From the NCBI GenBank assembly GCA_021772535.1, contig JAJFLV010000143.1, positions 1-51,074 on the forward strand: a stretch of DNA of 51,074 nt, written 5' to 3'. The stretch is from Opitutales bacterium (GTDB taxonomy: Bacteria > Verrucomicrobiota > Verrucomicrobiia > Opitutales > UBA2987). Made by a program: the position numbers and the translations under genes. Shown here piece after piece: positions 34,568 to 42,086 of the stretch (positions are counted from its first letter, which is position 1; the number at the start of each line of letters is the position of its first letter). The notes under the pieces are model-generated. The model saw only the letters and a list, made by a program, of their open reading frames with translations, made no database searches and was not told the origin of the DNA.

Positions 34568-35203
34568 ATGGACGAATTGACACTACGACAGCAGGAAATT
34601 TTGGGTTATCTTCAATTGCACATGCGGACGCAGGGCACCTGGCCGAGCTTCCGGGAGATTCAGGCCCACTTCGGGTTTCGCAGCACCAACGCCGTCATGG
34701 GGCATCTGCGTGCGCTGGAGAAAAAGGGCTACATCAGCCGTGTGCCGGGGCAGGCCCGCACCTTCCGCATCACCATGGATTTTAACGAGGAAAACCAGCC
34801 CGCCGAGGCGGGGGAAGTGGTCGATATTCCCATCTACGGGAGCATTGCCGCCGGTTATCCGGACGGGGTGGAGTCGGCCGGGGAAATCGGCCGCCTGCAG
34901 ATTGATGCGGAGACCGCTGGCATTCGCCGTTCGCGCCGTGCCTTCGCCCTCAAAGTGCGGGGAGAGAGCATGATCGATGCCGGCATCTTCGATGGAGACA
35001 TCGTCATCCTGGAGCCCCGGCCGCCCAAAAACGATGACATTGTGGCCGCTCTCATTGATGGCGAGACCACCCTCAAGCGCTTCATTCAGAAACGCGGCAA
35101 AGCCCCCTATCTCAAAGCGGAAAACAAAGTTTATCCGCAACTCCACCCGGTGGCCGAGCTAGTCATCCAGGGCATAGCCAAAGCCGTCGTCCGTAATTTA
35201 TAG
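34568..35203 (+). CDS. lexA: SOS repressor LexA
   Basis: 211 residues from the ATG at 34568. An upstream in-frame start at 34487 lies within the promoter and is rejected. The N-terminal winged helix-turn-helix reads LTLRQQEILGYLQLHM, then PSFREIQAHFGFRSTNAVMG, with recognition helix around residues 37-50. The autocleavage bond is Ala95-Gly96 (GSIAAGYPDG). The catalytic dyad is Ser134 (RGESMIDAGIFDGD) and Lys170 (ETTLKRF). It is thus a cleavable repressor of the DNA-damage regulon. It is followed by a hairpin likely to end transcription. Neither recA nor imuB is nearby. Confidence 0.95.
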   Translation: MDELTLRQQEILGYLQLHMRTQGTWPSFREIQAHFGFRSTNAVMGHLRALEKKGYISRVPGQARTFRITMDFNEENQPAEAGEVVDIPIYGSIAAGYPDGVESAGEIGRLQIDAETAGIRRSRRAFALKVRGESMIDAGIFDGDIVILEPRPPKNDDIVAALIDGETTLKRFIQKRGKAPYLKAENKVYPQLHPVAELVIQGIAKAVVRNL

Positions 35204-35321
35204 GGAGGGGATTCAGGATGAGGAGGAAGCGGGTGTCTCGACCCGCAAATCTTTAGCTGATTTCATGTTCCAGCGATTTCTGGTGCAGGTATTAAAACCT
35301 GATACCCGAAACCAAACCACC

Positions 35322-35357
35322 AGGGGCCGTTCTGGCAAGGGGGCGGCCTCTTTTCTT
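35322..35357 (+). terminator. Probable rho-independent terminator after lexA
   Basis: Stem arms AGGGGCCG (35322-35329) and CGGCCTCT (35344-35351) pair over eight positions including one G-U pair, with a 14-base loop. They are followed by TTTCTT. It lies about 120 bases beyond the lexA stop. The loop is large, so the strength is uncertain. Confidence 0.45.
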
Positions 35358-35473
35358 GGGGAGGTCTTCAAATACGCCCGGCAGGTGGAAATGTGAGTCT
35401 TTCATGGCCGTTTTAAGGAATCAGCAGGTACCAAAACGATGCGTCTACGCATCTAAAACCTATCTCAAATTCG

Positions 35474-35746
35474 ATGATGATCTTTATATTGACTGGGTGC
35501 TCTCTACATCGAGCAAGCGCCCCAGCGGCGTACGTGCCGAACGCTCCTCCCATTGTTCAACTCAAGTCCGCAGACCACTTAATCATAATACACGCAGGTG
35601 CACAGAATCCGCTTTATACGGTTAGGACGAACAGCGGTAAAGTTTTGATAAGAGAAGGGACAGAGCAAGAGCTGTAGGCCCAGCTTCCAAAGGTCTACAA
35701 GAAAATATCCGACGTGATCGCAGGAGTCTTGTGGACAGGAGAATAG
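35474..35746 (+). pseudogene. Small lipoprotein gene interrupted by an in-frame amber stop
   Basis: The frame from ATG 35474 gives 67 residues: lipobox ILTGC directly after the start, then IVQLKSADHLIIIHAGAQNP, LYTVRTNSGKVLIREGTEQE, Leu and a TAG at 35675-35677. The same frame continues without further stops for 22 codons (AQLPKVYKKISDVIAGVLWT, Gly-Glu) to a second TAG at 35744-35746. The continuation looks like the natural C-terminus, because related short PVC proteins end in a similar E-x-L-x-A-x-x-P-x-x-Y segment, as I recall. The N-terminus also seems damaged: a signal peptide start (ATG CGT CTA CGC at 35440-35451) is in another frame. Readthrough of the amber codon cannot be excluded. 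Confidence 0.5.
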
Positions 35747-35752
35747 AATGAA

Positions 35753-35815
35753 GCCCAACAAGGCGCGTCTAGAAACGGCAGCTTACGCCACCGTTCCAGC
35801 GCTTGAACGTTATGA
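35753..35815 (+). other. attC-like integron recombination site
   Basis: The 63-base element opens with GCCCAAC, a fit to the R'' box RYYYAAC. It closes with GTTATGA, a near-fit to the R' box GTTRRRY. Between them, GCG-T-CTAG-A-AACGG (35765-35778) pairs with CCGTTCCAGCGC (35791-35802). That gives 11 base pairs, one mismatch and two bulged bases (35768, 35773). AAGGC and TTGAAC remain as an unpaired spacer inside the AAC/GTT pair. Bulged bases and a central unpaired spacer are hallmarks of attC sites. The next gene starts at 35812, inside the R' box, as in cassette arrays. No integrase and no second site were found. Confidence 0.5.
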
Positions 35816-36183
35816 GAATTTATGCCACAGCAGCAATTTGGCTAGTGGCAGTCTATTGCGGATGCTCAACGACACCAAAAATCCCAAAGGAAGACCGGGA
35901 GCGGATACAGGTCGAAGCACGGGTCGAATTGTATTCCGAGGTCTGCGAGATCGCAGAAGGTTACTATTCACTAGGAGGCGAATTTTTTGGAGAATGGAAT
36001 GATTGCATCGAATTCACAGTGCTCACGCCCGGGGATGGTGTCGTACAGTTCAATCCATCGCCCACCTACAATCTCTTCGATTTCACACCTCTGGAGTATT
36101 TTGGAGCCTACTACTTGGAAAAAGACCACACAGATGGGTTCGGTGAATCGTCTATGACTTTAAGAATGATGTATAGAAGTTAA
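35812..36183 (+). CDS. Small lipoprotein of unknown function
   Basis: 123 residues from the ATG at 35812, which is embedded in the GTTATG end of the attC-like site. A signal peptide covers about 1-17 (MRIYATAAIWLVAVYCG), and the likely lipid-bearing cysteine is Cys18 or Cys16. The mature protein is acidic and aromatic: IQVEARVELYSEVCEIAEGY, then FFGEWNDCIEFTVLTPGDGV and NLFDFTPLEYFGAYYLEKDH. No known domain. Its position right behind a recombination-type site suggests it arrived as a gene cassette. The attC site that should follow the gene is not evident. The acetoacetate-decarboxylase-like gene starts 32 bases later. Confidence 0.55.
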   Translation: MRIYATAAIWLVAVYCGCSTTPKIPKEDRERIQVEARVELYSEVCEIAEGYYSLGGEFFGEWNDCIEFTVLTPGDGVVQFNPSPTYNLFDFTPLEYFGAYYLEKDHTDGFGESSMTLRMMYRS

Positions 36184-36215
36184 TTCTCCAGCGTTTTAAG
36201 AGAGGAACCGCAATT

Positions 36216-36947
36216 ATGAAAACATATCGAAATGAGAACTGGTGTATGCCGTTCGATTCGCCGGCTTATCCAACCCTTCCACCTTACTACCGCGATACCC
36301 TGTTTCAAATGGTGTATTTCAAAACGGAAAAGGACAATGTCGCTGCTTTGCTTCCAAAGCCATTGAAACCGGCCGAGGACGGCATCTGTTGCGCTTTTAG
36401 CATTCAGGTTCCGTTTTGCACCCATTGGGGACCTTTCAACGAGGTCGGGGTCTGCGTGAAGGTTATTTACGAGGGCAATGAGGCCTTTTTCTTACCGTGC
36501 CTGTTTTTGTCTAGTTCCGATGCGATTGCGCCCGGCCGGGAGATCTGGGGATGTCCCAAGAAGATCGCGGACATTACCATTGAGCAATATGGCAGTGAAC
36601 TGACAACTACAGCCGTTCGAGCCGGCATTCAATTTATGCAGTTGAATTCCCGGTGCATGGAGGTAGCCACCCCTGAAGAGGTCCCGGCCCTCTTTCCAAT
36701 GTACTTGCTGAAGATGATTCCGAAGGCGGACTCAAACGAAACGGCAATCAAGCAGTTGGTGGCAAACGGAGAGATTGCCGATGTCAAGATTCACAAACTG
36801 TTCAAAGGCCCGGGCATTGTAAGTTTTCGTCCAACGGTTGCCGGTGATTTTTGGAGACTTAAACCAAAGGAATTCCTCGGGTCGTTCTATCAAGTTTGCG
36901 ATTACACACAAGGCCATGGCAAGATAGTATACGATTATCTTGCGTAA
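36216..36947 (+). CDS. Acetoacetate decarboxylase family protein
   Basis: 243 residues, a normal length for the family, with a good ribosome site (GAGAGGAA) before the ATG. The Schiff-base region is APGREIWGCPKKIADI. Its lysines fall at residues 115 and 116, the same numbering as in the clostridial enzyme. Other family segments are PPYYRDTLFQMVYFKTEKDN and the closing FLGSFYQVCDYTQGHGKIVY. Family members decarboxylate acetoacetate or act as aldolase/dehydratase-like enzymes on related keto acids. No CoA-transferase or other ketone-body gene is near, so the substrate is open. It belongs to the accessory patch between lexA and tRNA-Leu. Confidence 0.85.
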   Translation: MKTYRNENWCMPFDSPAYPTLPPYYRDTLFQMVYFKTEKDNVAALLPKPLKPAEDGICCAFSIQVPFCTHWGPFNEVGVCVKVIYEGNEAFFLPCLFLSSSDAIAPGREIWGCPKKIADITIEQYGSELTTTAVRAGIQFMQLNSRCMEVATPEEVPALFPMYLLKMIPKADSNETAIKQLVANGEIADVKIHKLFKGPGIVSFRPTVAGDFWRLKPKEFLGSFYQVCDYTQGHGKIVYDYLA

Positions 36948-37435
36948 GCCTAGAAGTGGTATGCATTCCCCTTACCGCTGGCTACTACGGACTCTGGGGC
37001 ATTGCGGTTCAGTGGTACCCTCTTCATGATTGCAAGTTTGATGCGTCTCCCGTTCGGTAAGCGATCTGATCGATGTCCGTGATGCCACTTTGGTATAGCC
37101 GCCTCAACACTTAGTAAAAAACAATCCAGATTTTCGCATGTCGGGAACAGCTTGCTCATTTAAATACCGGTTGGTGAGGGCACCCTGGACATTCTGAACA
37201 GCCAGCCATTCTTTTGCAGGCGTTCTCAATGGAGGCCTTTTTGATCTTTGCGGTGGTCTAAAAAATAGCGATTGGGGCTCAGCGGATTTACCTGAAATTT
37301 AGACCGTTGCCAAACTTTGCCAAAAACATAGCCGAAATATACCATTTTTGGGGTATTTTGGGGCATTTTGACCCACTGATTCAACGCGGCTATGTGACCT
37401 TAAGAAGTTATTTAACTTATTGATTATCAATATGG
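36948..37435. other. Gene-poor stretch between the ADC-like gene and tRNA-Leu
   Basis: About 490 bases with no gene that I can support. A 69-residue minus-strand frame (36950-37159, start MSKLFPTCENLDCF) has no ribosome site or recognised domain and is probably spurious or a remnant. A small palindrome AAGTTA-TT-TAACTT sits at 37405-37418, downstream of the tRNA in its reading direction. No integrase, insertion sequence or direct repeat of the tRNA end was seen. Confidence 0.5.
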
Positions 37436-37518
37436 TGCCCGGGGAGGGACTCGAACCCTCACGTCCTTTCGGACAGCGGATTTTAAGTCCGCAGCGTCTA
37501 CCATTCCGCCACCCGGGC
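37433..37518 (-). tRNA. tRNA-Leu (anticodon TAA)
   Basis: The minus strand reads GCCCGGGTGGCGGAATGGTA at the 5' end and CCCGGGC-A-CCA at the 3' end, forming a seven-pair acceptor stem. The anticodon arm GCGGA-CTTAAAA-TCCGC gives anticodon TAA, which reads UUA. A class II variable arm (TGTCCGAAAGGACG) and the T arm GAGGGTTCGAGTCCCTC follow. The CCA tail (37433-37435 on the plus strand) is encoded. All leucine tRNA features are present. Confidence 0.95.
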
Positions 37519-37943
37519 AATTGGTTGCCTATCAAGTTGTTGAGTAATAAATTTATCTTACCTTGATAGTTTGAAAATTTCTTGATTCAGGCTAAAGTTC
37601 TCGAAAATAGGGGGAATATATTGGGGATTATTTTTTTTTCAATGAAAACACAGGGATTGATTTCTGGATTCCAGGGTACGAATCCGGTTCTTGAAGTAAA
37701 TCCCGATTTTTTGGTTTAGAACAGGGAATAGCAACTTACGCTTATTAAATCCATTTTACCCGTCCATTTGAAGATGAAACAAGCTGGGGGACAGGCCTGA
37801 CCAGTCGGGGCGGAGAAGGCTCAATATTATCGAGATAGGAGAAGAGAAAGAGGCTGAGTGGATTGAGATACCGACCGGGGTTTTTGAAATCAAGACGGCA
37901 GAGGTTTTGACAGATGGACTTTGGGCCTTCATAAGCGAGTTGG
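37519..37943. other. Intergenic region between tRNA-Leu and the HAD gene
   Basis: 425 bases, AT-rich near the tRNA (which must have its promoter here on the minus strand). Further on, a start-less plus-strand frame runs from 37778 to a TGA at 37958-37960. Its end (AEWIEIPTGVFEIKTAEVLT, then DGLWAFISELDEEFD) looks protein-like and overlaps the HAD start. It may be the remnant C-terminus of a lost gene. No terminator or repeat was identified. Confidence 0.4.
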
Positions 37944-38663
37944 ATGAAGAATTCGATTGAAGCGGTTATTTTCGATATGGACGGTCTGATGCTCGATACC
38001 GAGAGGATCAGCCAAATGGCATGGCAAAAAGCGGGCACCGATCTGAATATCGAACTGCCGATTTCCCTTAGCCGGCAGGTGATTGGATTGGTAATGAGCG
38101 ATATTAAAGTCCTCTTCAAAGACCGCTTGGGAGCGGATTTTCCCCTCGATAGATTTCTAAAAAGAGCCAATAAACACTACCATAGAATGCTGCGGGAGGA
38201 ACCGGTGCCGGTAAAACCAGGGGTTTTCGACCTTCTCGATTATCTGGAAGAATGGGATATCCCTACCGGCGTGGCTACATCGACCGGCAAGAAACTGGCC
38301 AGGCAAAAACTGTCCTCGGCAGGGCTTCTGGATAGATTTAGATTCATAGTGGCGGGGGACGAAGTGGAAAAGGGAAAGCCCGAGCCGGAAATTTTTCTGC
38401 GGGTGGCGGAATTGCTCTCGGTGGCGCCGGCAAAATGCCTGGTCCTGGAGGATTCCGAGATGGGCATAAGGGGCGCTCACGCCGCCGGCATGACTGTCTA
38501 TATGATTCCGGACTTGATCGAGCCAACCGACGCAATTCGCCACCTTGCGCATGGTATCTTCGAGTCTCTGCAAGTATTGCTGGAACAGTTTCGTGGAGGA
38601 GGCCCTGATGGCCCCGATTTTATGTTTCCCCCAGTTACCGCAGTTGAAGATTCCCCGATTTGA
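37944..38663 (+). CDS. HAD-superfamily phosphatase (beta-phosphoglucomutase-like)
   Basis: 239 residues. Motif I is VIFDMDGLMLDTE with nucleophile Asp11 and acid Asp13. Motif II is in GVATSTGKKLA (Ser/Thr), motif III in EKGKPEPEIFL (Lys), and motif IV is CLVLEDSEMGIRGAHAAGMT. A helical cap lies after motif I, as in subclass I enzymes such as phosphoglycolate phosphatase, GPP and beta-phosphoglucomutase. It probably hydrolyses or isomerises a small sugar or polyol phosphate. Its 3' end overlaps convergently by 29 bases with the rhomboid gene. The last 35 residues, rich in Gly and Pro, extend past the usual fold. Confidence 0.85.
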   Translation: MKNSIEAVIFDMDGLMLDTERISQMAWQKAGTDLNIELPISLSRQVIGLVMSDIKVLFKDRLGADFPLDRFLKRANKHYHRMLREEPVPVKPGVFDLLDYLEEWDIPTGVATSTGKKLARQKLSSAGLLDRFRFIVAGDEVEKGKPEPEIFLRVAELLSVAPAKCLVLEDSEMGIRGAHAAGMTVYMIPDLIEPTDAIRHLAHGIFESLQVLLEQFRGGGPDGPDFMFPPVTAVEDSPI

Positions 38664-39258
38664 AAAAACCGAAAAGGCTCCCGCAGATGCCCCCTAGAAT
38701 ATGGGCGAAATGTGAAATATTGTCGTCGCTGCCCGAGCGGGAGAATTCGTTGCCGAGGTAGAGTATCAGGATGAGCACAAACGTCAGGGGAATGGTCCCG
38801 GCTTTGGCGTTGGCAAAGGAACTGAGAAGGATCAGCATAAATGCTATTCCACTGGCGCCCAGCAGTCCGTAGGAGAAGAAGAGGACATGGAATAAACCGG
38901 TTGCCAGCGCCGTAATGGCAATCATCAAAAGCAATGGCCCGGCGCCGTATTTTTCTTCCAGAATCGGACCGACCAACAGGATAATGGAGAGATTAAGAGT
39001 CAGGTGCTGGGCGCTGATATGGCCAAAAACGTGAGTTACCAATGTCGGGTAATTCTGAAATTCGGAAAAAGTGAATCCGGGAGAAATGGAAAACAGGTTC
39101 AGGCTGAACCAGCCATCGGTAAAGCGATCCAGAGTGAAAACCAATCCGCAAAAGAGGGTAAAGGTCAGGACAACGGGAGAATTATAATCAAGGCGCAACC
39201 TCCAGCGGTGGTTGTCGTCATTGTGGTCCGGTTTTTTCAGACTATCGGGGTCTTCCAC
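38635..39258 (-). CDS. Rhomboid-family intramembrane serine protease
   Basis: 207 residues from a GTG at 39258, with about six membrane helices. The catalytic serine is Ser136 in GLLGASGIAFML (GxSG) and the histidine is His186 in ISHFAHILGGICGSLFG. The oxyanion-side residues lie in HVFGHISAQHLTLNLSII (His and Asn), so the active site is complete. Rhomboids cut substrates inside the membrane. It is the last gene of the minus-strand PKS operon, 13 bases after the synthase stop. That position suggests cotranscription, although rhomboids are not known partners of type III PKS. Confidence 0.82.
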   Translation of the reverse strand: MEDPDSLKKPDHNDDNHRWRLRLDYNSPVVLTFTLFCGLVFTLDRFTDGWFSLNLFSISPGFTFSEFQNYPTLVTHVFGHISAQHLTLNLSIILLVGPILEEKYGAGPLLLMIAITALATGLFHVLFFSYGLLGASGIAFMLILLSSFANAKAGTIPLTFVLILILYLGNEFSRSGSDDNISHFAHILGGICGSLFGFFKSGNLQLR

Positions 39259-39271
39259 TCAACAACGGCCT

Positions 39272-40300
39272 TTAATGTGGGGAAACCAAGCAGGAATGGC
39301 AGGAAAAACCGGCCCCGAATGAGGTTAGCCAGAGGTTCTTATCCACCGTGTTGTGAGAGACAAAATCATCCAGGGCAAATAATACCGAGGGGCTGCTCAT
39401 ATTTCCAAAATTTCTCAATATCTTGGCGCTCTCTTTCAAATTGAAAGCGGGGATCGACTCTTCAATGGCTTCCAAAACGTCACGCCCGCCGGCATGGCTG
39501 ATTATTTGCCCGATTTCCGTTCCATTGAGTTTTTCATAGAGGGTGCTGACTGCCTGGGCCGCCTTTTGGGGAACCGATTTGTGCAGCATGTTGCAGAGTT
39601 TTCCCAAGCGGTTGACAAAACGAAGCAGATCCCGGTCTTCTGGCAGATGGACCAGATCGAACCCGTTGCAGTGCAGGCCCGTTTTTTCATGGTCGTTGGA
39701 CCAGATGGAAGCCGAGGCGCCGTCACCAAAAAGACAGGCGCTGATGAGCACGCCCGGGTCGTCATCGAGATAAAAGGCAGCTGAGCAGATCTCGACCGCG
39801 ATAACGGCGACCTTTGCCTCCGGATAAGCGCTGAGGAAATTACTGGCGCTGCGCAAAGTGGGAATGGCGGCGCCGCAGCCCAAGCCGACGATATCCTGCA
39901 GGTAGGTATTGCGCCGCATCCCGGTCTGTTCGGCCACGTAACTGGTCACGCCGGGGCAAATGTAGCCGGTGCAGGTGCAAACGAAAAGCGCATCGATTTC
40001 CTGCGGTTTCAAGCTAGCCTTATCGAGGGCTGATTGGAGGGCCTTGCCTGCCAGGATGGGGGCTTCTTTCTCAAATCCCTGATTCAGGGCTTCGGCATCG
40101 AGTTCAAAGAGGTTTTCGAGATCCTTCATGGCGAAATGGCGTTTATCGATACCATTGTCGCCGGTCAGAATTTTCCGCACCAAACCAACCGAACGGGCTT
40201 TCAAACGTCTGGCAGTGGGCGATTCTTTAAAGATTTCCCAACAGGTTTCTTGTGTTAATGCCTGTTGGGGAACTGCGTTGGAAATTGACTGTAGGTACAT
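39272..40300 (-). CDS. Type III polyketide synthase (chalcone/stilbene synthase fold)
   Basis: 342 residues from the ATG at 40300. The longer frame (374 residues) adds a start that reads into the oxidoreductase gene and is less likely. The thiolase-fold catalytic triad is complete: Cys142 in DIVGLGCGAAIPTLR, His269 in IGQIISHAGGRDVL, Asn300 in NFGNMSSPSVLFAL. FGDGASASIW is also typical. The enzyme extends an acyl-CoA starter with malonyl-CoA to give alkylpyrones, alkylresorcinols or related products. The next upstream genes encode an FAD oxidoreductase and a methyltransferase (20- and 17-base gaps). Such sets occur widely in bacteria and probably make tailored lipids or quinol-like compounds. 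The starter is unknown. Confidence 0.93.
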   Translation of the reverse strand: MYLQSISNAVPQQALTQETCWEIFKESPTARRLKARSVGLVRKILTGDNGIDKRHFAMKDLENLFELDAEALNQGFEKEAPILAGKALQSALDKASLKPQEIDALFVCTCTGYICPGVTSYVAEQTGMRRNTYLQDIVGLGCGAAIPTLRSASNFLSAYPEAKVAVIAVEICSAAFYLDDDPGVLISACLFGDGASASIWSNDHEKTGLHCNGFDLVHLPEDRDLLRFVNRLGKLCNMLHKSVPQKAAQAVSTLYEKLNGTEIGQIISHAGGRDVLEAIEESIPAFNLKESAKILRNFGNMSSPSVLFALDDFVSHNTVDKNLWLTSFGAGFSCHSCLVSPH

Positions 40301-40320
40301 TTGTTGTTTCGGGGGGCAAA

Positions 40321-41337
40321 TCAATGCAGATGATTGTATAAAGTTTGAAATGGCAAGAGCCTGGCTCGGTTTGCCATCACAAGAATCCGTTGGCACTTAG
40401 GATGATAAAGCATAGGATGGATAAGGCGGGACAGCGATAGCCGCACCCGAAATCGTTTCCGGATGCGCATGTTGATGGTTTTAATCGTCACCGTCCAGCA
40501 TTCTTTTCCAGCCGCGAAGGCGATTATTGGGGAGGCAGCGAGAGCTGCGGATTCGATGGCAATCGACATGCCATTGCCCGTAAATGGGGGAATCATGCCA
40601 ACCTGATCGCCCAGGCAAAGGCGGTCCTGAGAGAGGCTGAGGGGTTTAAAATCGATGCCCGCGACCGCGCAGGCGCTTTGTGGGTCGGTTCGGGCGTTGG
40701 CCACTCGTTCGGCCAGAGAATTCATGCCGCAAGCCTTCAGGTAAAGCTGGAGCAGATGTTTTTTTTCACCCTTGATTTCAGGCCTGCGGCGAAAGAGACC
40801 ACAAACATTTACCCGGCCATTTTCGACAGGAGAGGCGCCCGCATAAGCGTAATTTCCGAGATGCAGCTCCAGATCGCTGTTGAGCGGGAAATCATGGCAA
40901 TGGACTTTTAATCCCAGCCAGATGGGTCTTCCTATCTGCCGTCCCGAAGCCCACACGCGCCCCGGTTCATCGTTTTCTTTCGAAATACGAACGCCGGTGC
41001 GCAAATCGCCGCCCAGTTGTTTGAATTTTTGCGCCATTCGATTATCCAGGGTATAGCGGGAAAGAGCGATGGCAGGCCTGGGCAAATCTTCAATCCGGTC
41101 GAGCTTGTCCCGATAATACCAGGAGGTGGTTTTCAGTTTACCGGCTCCTTTCATGTGTTCCGCAATGCCTAGCTCCTTAAGGGTGGCATCGGTAACGCCG
41201 GCCATGAATTCCCCGCAGACTTTGTGCCTGGGAAAGTTACCAGCCTCGAACAGGATAACGGGTACGGCGCGCTTCAGGAGGGCAATCCCCAGAGAAAGGC
41301 CTGCCAGCCCCCCTCCCACGATGGTGATGGTTTTCAT
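40321..41337 (-). CDS. FAD-dependent oxidoreductase of the PKS cassette
   Basis: 338 residues. The FAD-binding start is TITIVGGGLAGLSLGIALLK with the acidic residue in VILFEAGNFPRHKVCGEFMA. The second FAD motif is LCLGDQVGMIPPFTGNGMSI. The P-R-H-K-V-C-G-E-F element and the overall pattern are those of geranylgeranyl-reductase, halogenase and p-hydroxybenzoate-hydroxylase relatives. In type III PKS clusters this oxidoreductase is thought to reduce or hydroxylate the polyketide or its alkyl chain. It lies between the methyltransferase gene (17-base gap) and the PKS gene (20-base gap), surely in one transcript. Confidence 0.88.
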   Translation of the reverse strand: MKTITIVGGGLAGLSLGIALLKRAVPVILFEAGNFPRHKVCGEFMAGVTDATLKELGIAEHMKGAGKLKTTSWYYRDKLDRIEDLPRPAIALSRYTLDNRMAQKFKQLGGDLRTGVRISKENDEPGRVWASGRQIGRPIWLGLKVHCHDFPLNSDLELHLGNYAYAGASPVENGRVNVCGLFRRRPEIKGEKKHLLQLYLKACGMNSLAERVANARTDPQSACAVAGIDFKPLSLSQDRLCLGDQVGMIPPFTGNGMSIAIESAALAASPIIAFAAGKECWTVTIKTINMRIRKRFRVRLSLSRLIHPMLYHPKCQRILVMANRARLLPFQTLYNHLH

Positions 41338-41354
41338 TCAGACGAATTATCCAC

Positions 41355-42020
41355 TCAACTCTGCCGTCGAATGGCAATCATTCGGTATTGGCCAAGCAAA
41401 CCGGTTCGGCAAGTCCATTTCCATTCTTCAGGTGGCAGGCCCAGCATGTGGGGCAGCTCCTCTCCGGCAAAACCGGCCTGTATACTGACACGAGCGTCAT
41501 TTTTCGTTACCCAGTTGAACCTTAAAAAAGGTTGGCTGGCTTGAAGCAGAAACAGGCTGGTTTTGTTGCGGGCGGTTTCGCTGGCCAGGATCAACCGGGC
41601 GTTGCGGCGAATTTTTTCACCAAAACGGCGCAATTCGGGTTCCTTAAATTGATGCAGGATCATACTGGCCAAGATAATGTTGTAGGGCGAATAATGATCA
41701 AAGGAAGTTAAATCCGCTTGATGCCAGGACCAATCAGGAGGCCAACCGTCGGGCCGTTTCCAAAGATCCAAACCATCGACCTTGAGCGGAATAGTTCGCT
41801 TTGAATGTTTCCGTTCAAGGTAGTTGGATAATTCCCCTCCGCCCGCGCCTACCTCCAGAATCCGGTCGCTGGAGCGGATGCGTTTTTGCAAATTTTGATG
41901 AAACCACCGGAAGTTGCCCATGAGGGCATTAAAATTTGTGATATCCTTCCGATTGCGCAATGCGGCGGGATCATCTTCTGTCAAAGTGTCCAGAATTTCC
42001 GGCTCTACAATCCGTATCAA
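41355..42020 (-). CDS. Class I SAM-dependent methyltransferase of the PKS cassette
   Basis: 221 residues from a TTG at 42020. The next in-frame ATG would remove about 35 residues, including helix 1. Motif I is RILEVGAGGGELSNYL, motif II contains DGLDLWKRPDGWPPDWSWHQ and motif III is in YNIILASMILHQFKEPELRR. It is the first gene of the minus-strand operon with the oxidoreductase, synthase and rhomboid, so its job is probably O- or C-methylation of the polyketide. The CPA1 antiporter gene ends 66 bases upstream on the same strand. Confidence 0.85.
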   Translation of the reverse strand: MIRIVEPEILDTLTEDDPAALRNRKDITNFNALMGNFRWFHQNLQKRIRSSDRILEVGAGGGELSNYLERKHSKRTIPLKVDGLDLWKRPDGWPPDWSWHQADLTSFDHYSPYNIILASMILHQFKEPELRRFGEKIRRNARLILASETARNKTSLFLLQASQPFLRFNWVTKNDARVSIQAGFAGEELPHMLGLPPEEWKWTCRTGLLGQYRMIAIRRQS

Positions 42021-42086
42021 TGGAGAAAAGAGGGTTGGGGGATTGGTGATTCTTCCGCAGAAAGGTCCAGCAAGAGGTTGCCGTAT

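Noticed and set aside
35748-36002. An 84-codon plus-strand frame starting at 35748
   Set aside because: It runs through the attC-like element and out of frame over the lipoprotein gene. The lipoprotein frame has a signal peptide, this one has none.
36950-37159. A 69-codon minus-strand frame
   Set aside because: No ribosome site, no domain, no hydrophobic or repeat pattern. It is kept only as a note in the intergenic entry.
36948-37200. A second attC site after the acetoacetate-decarboxylase-like gene
   Set aside because: CCTCAAC and GGTTGGTG occur, but the bases between do not form a stem and the boxes do not fit the consensus.
37299-37535. A 78-codon minus-strand frame containing PGWRNGRRCGLKI and SSPSPG
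   Set aside because: It is the translation of the tRNA-Leu gene itself. The same nonsense peptide appears whenever tRNA genes are translated.
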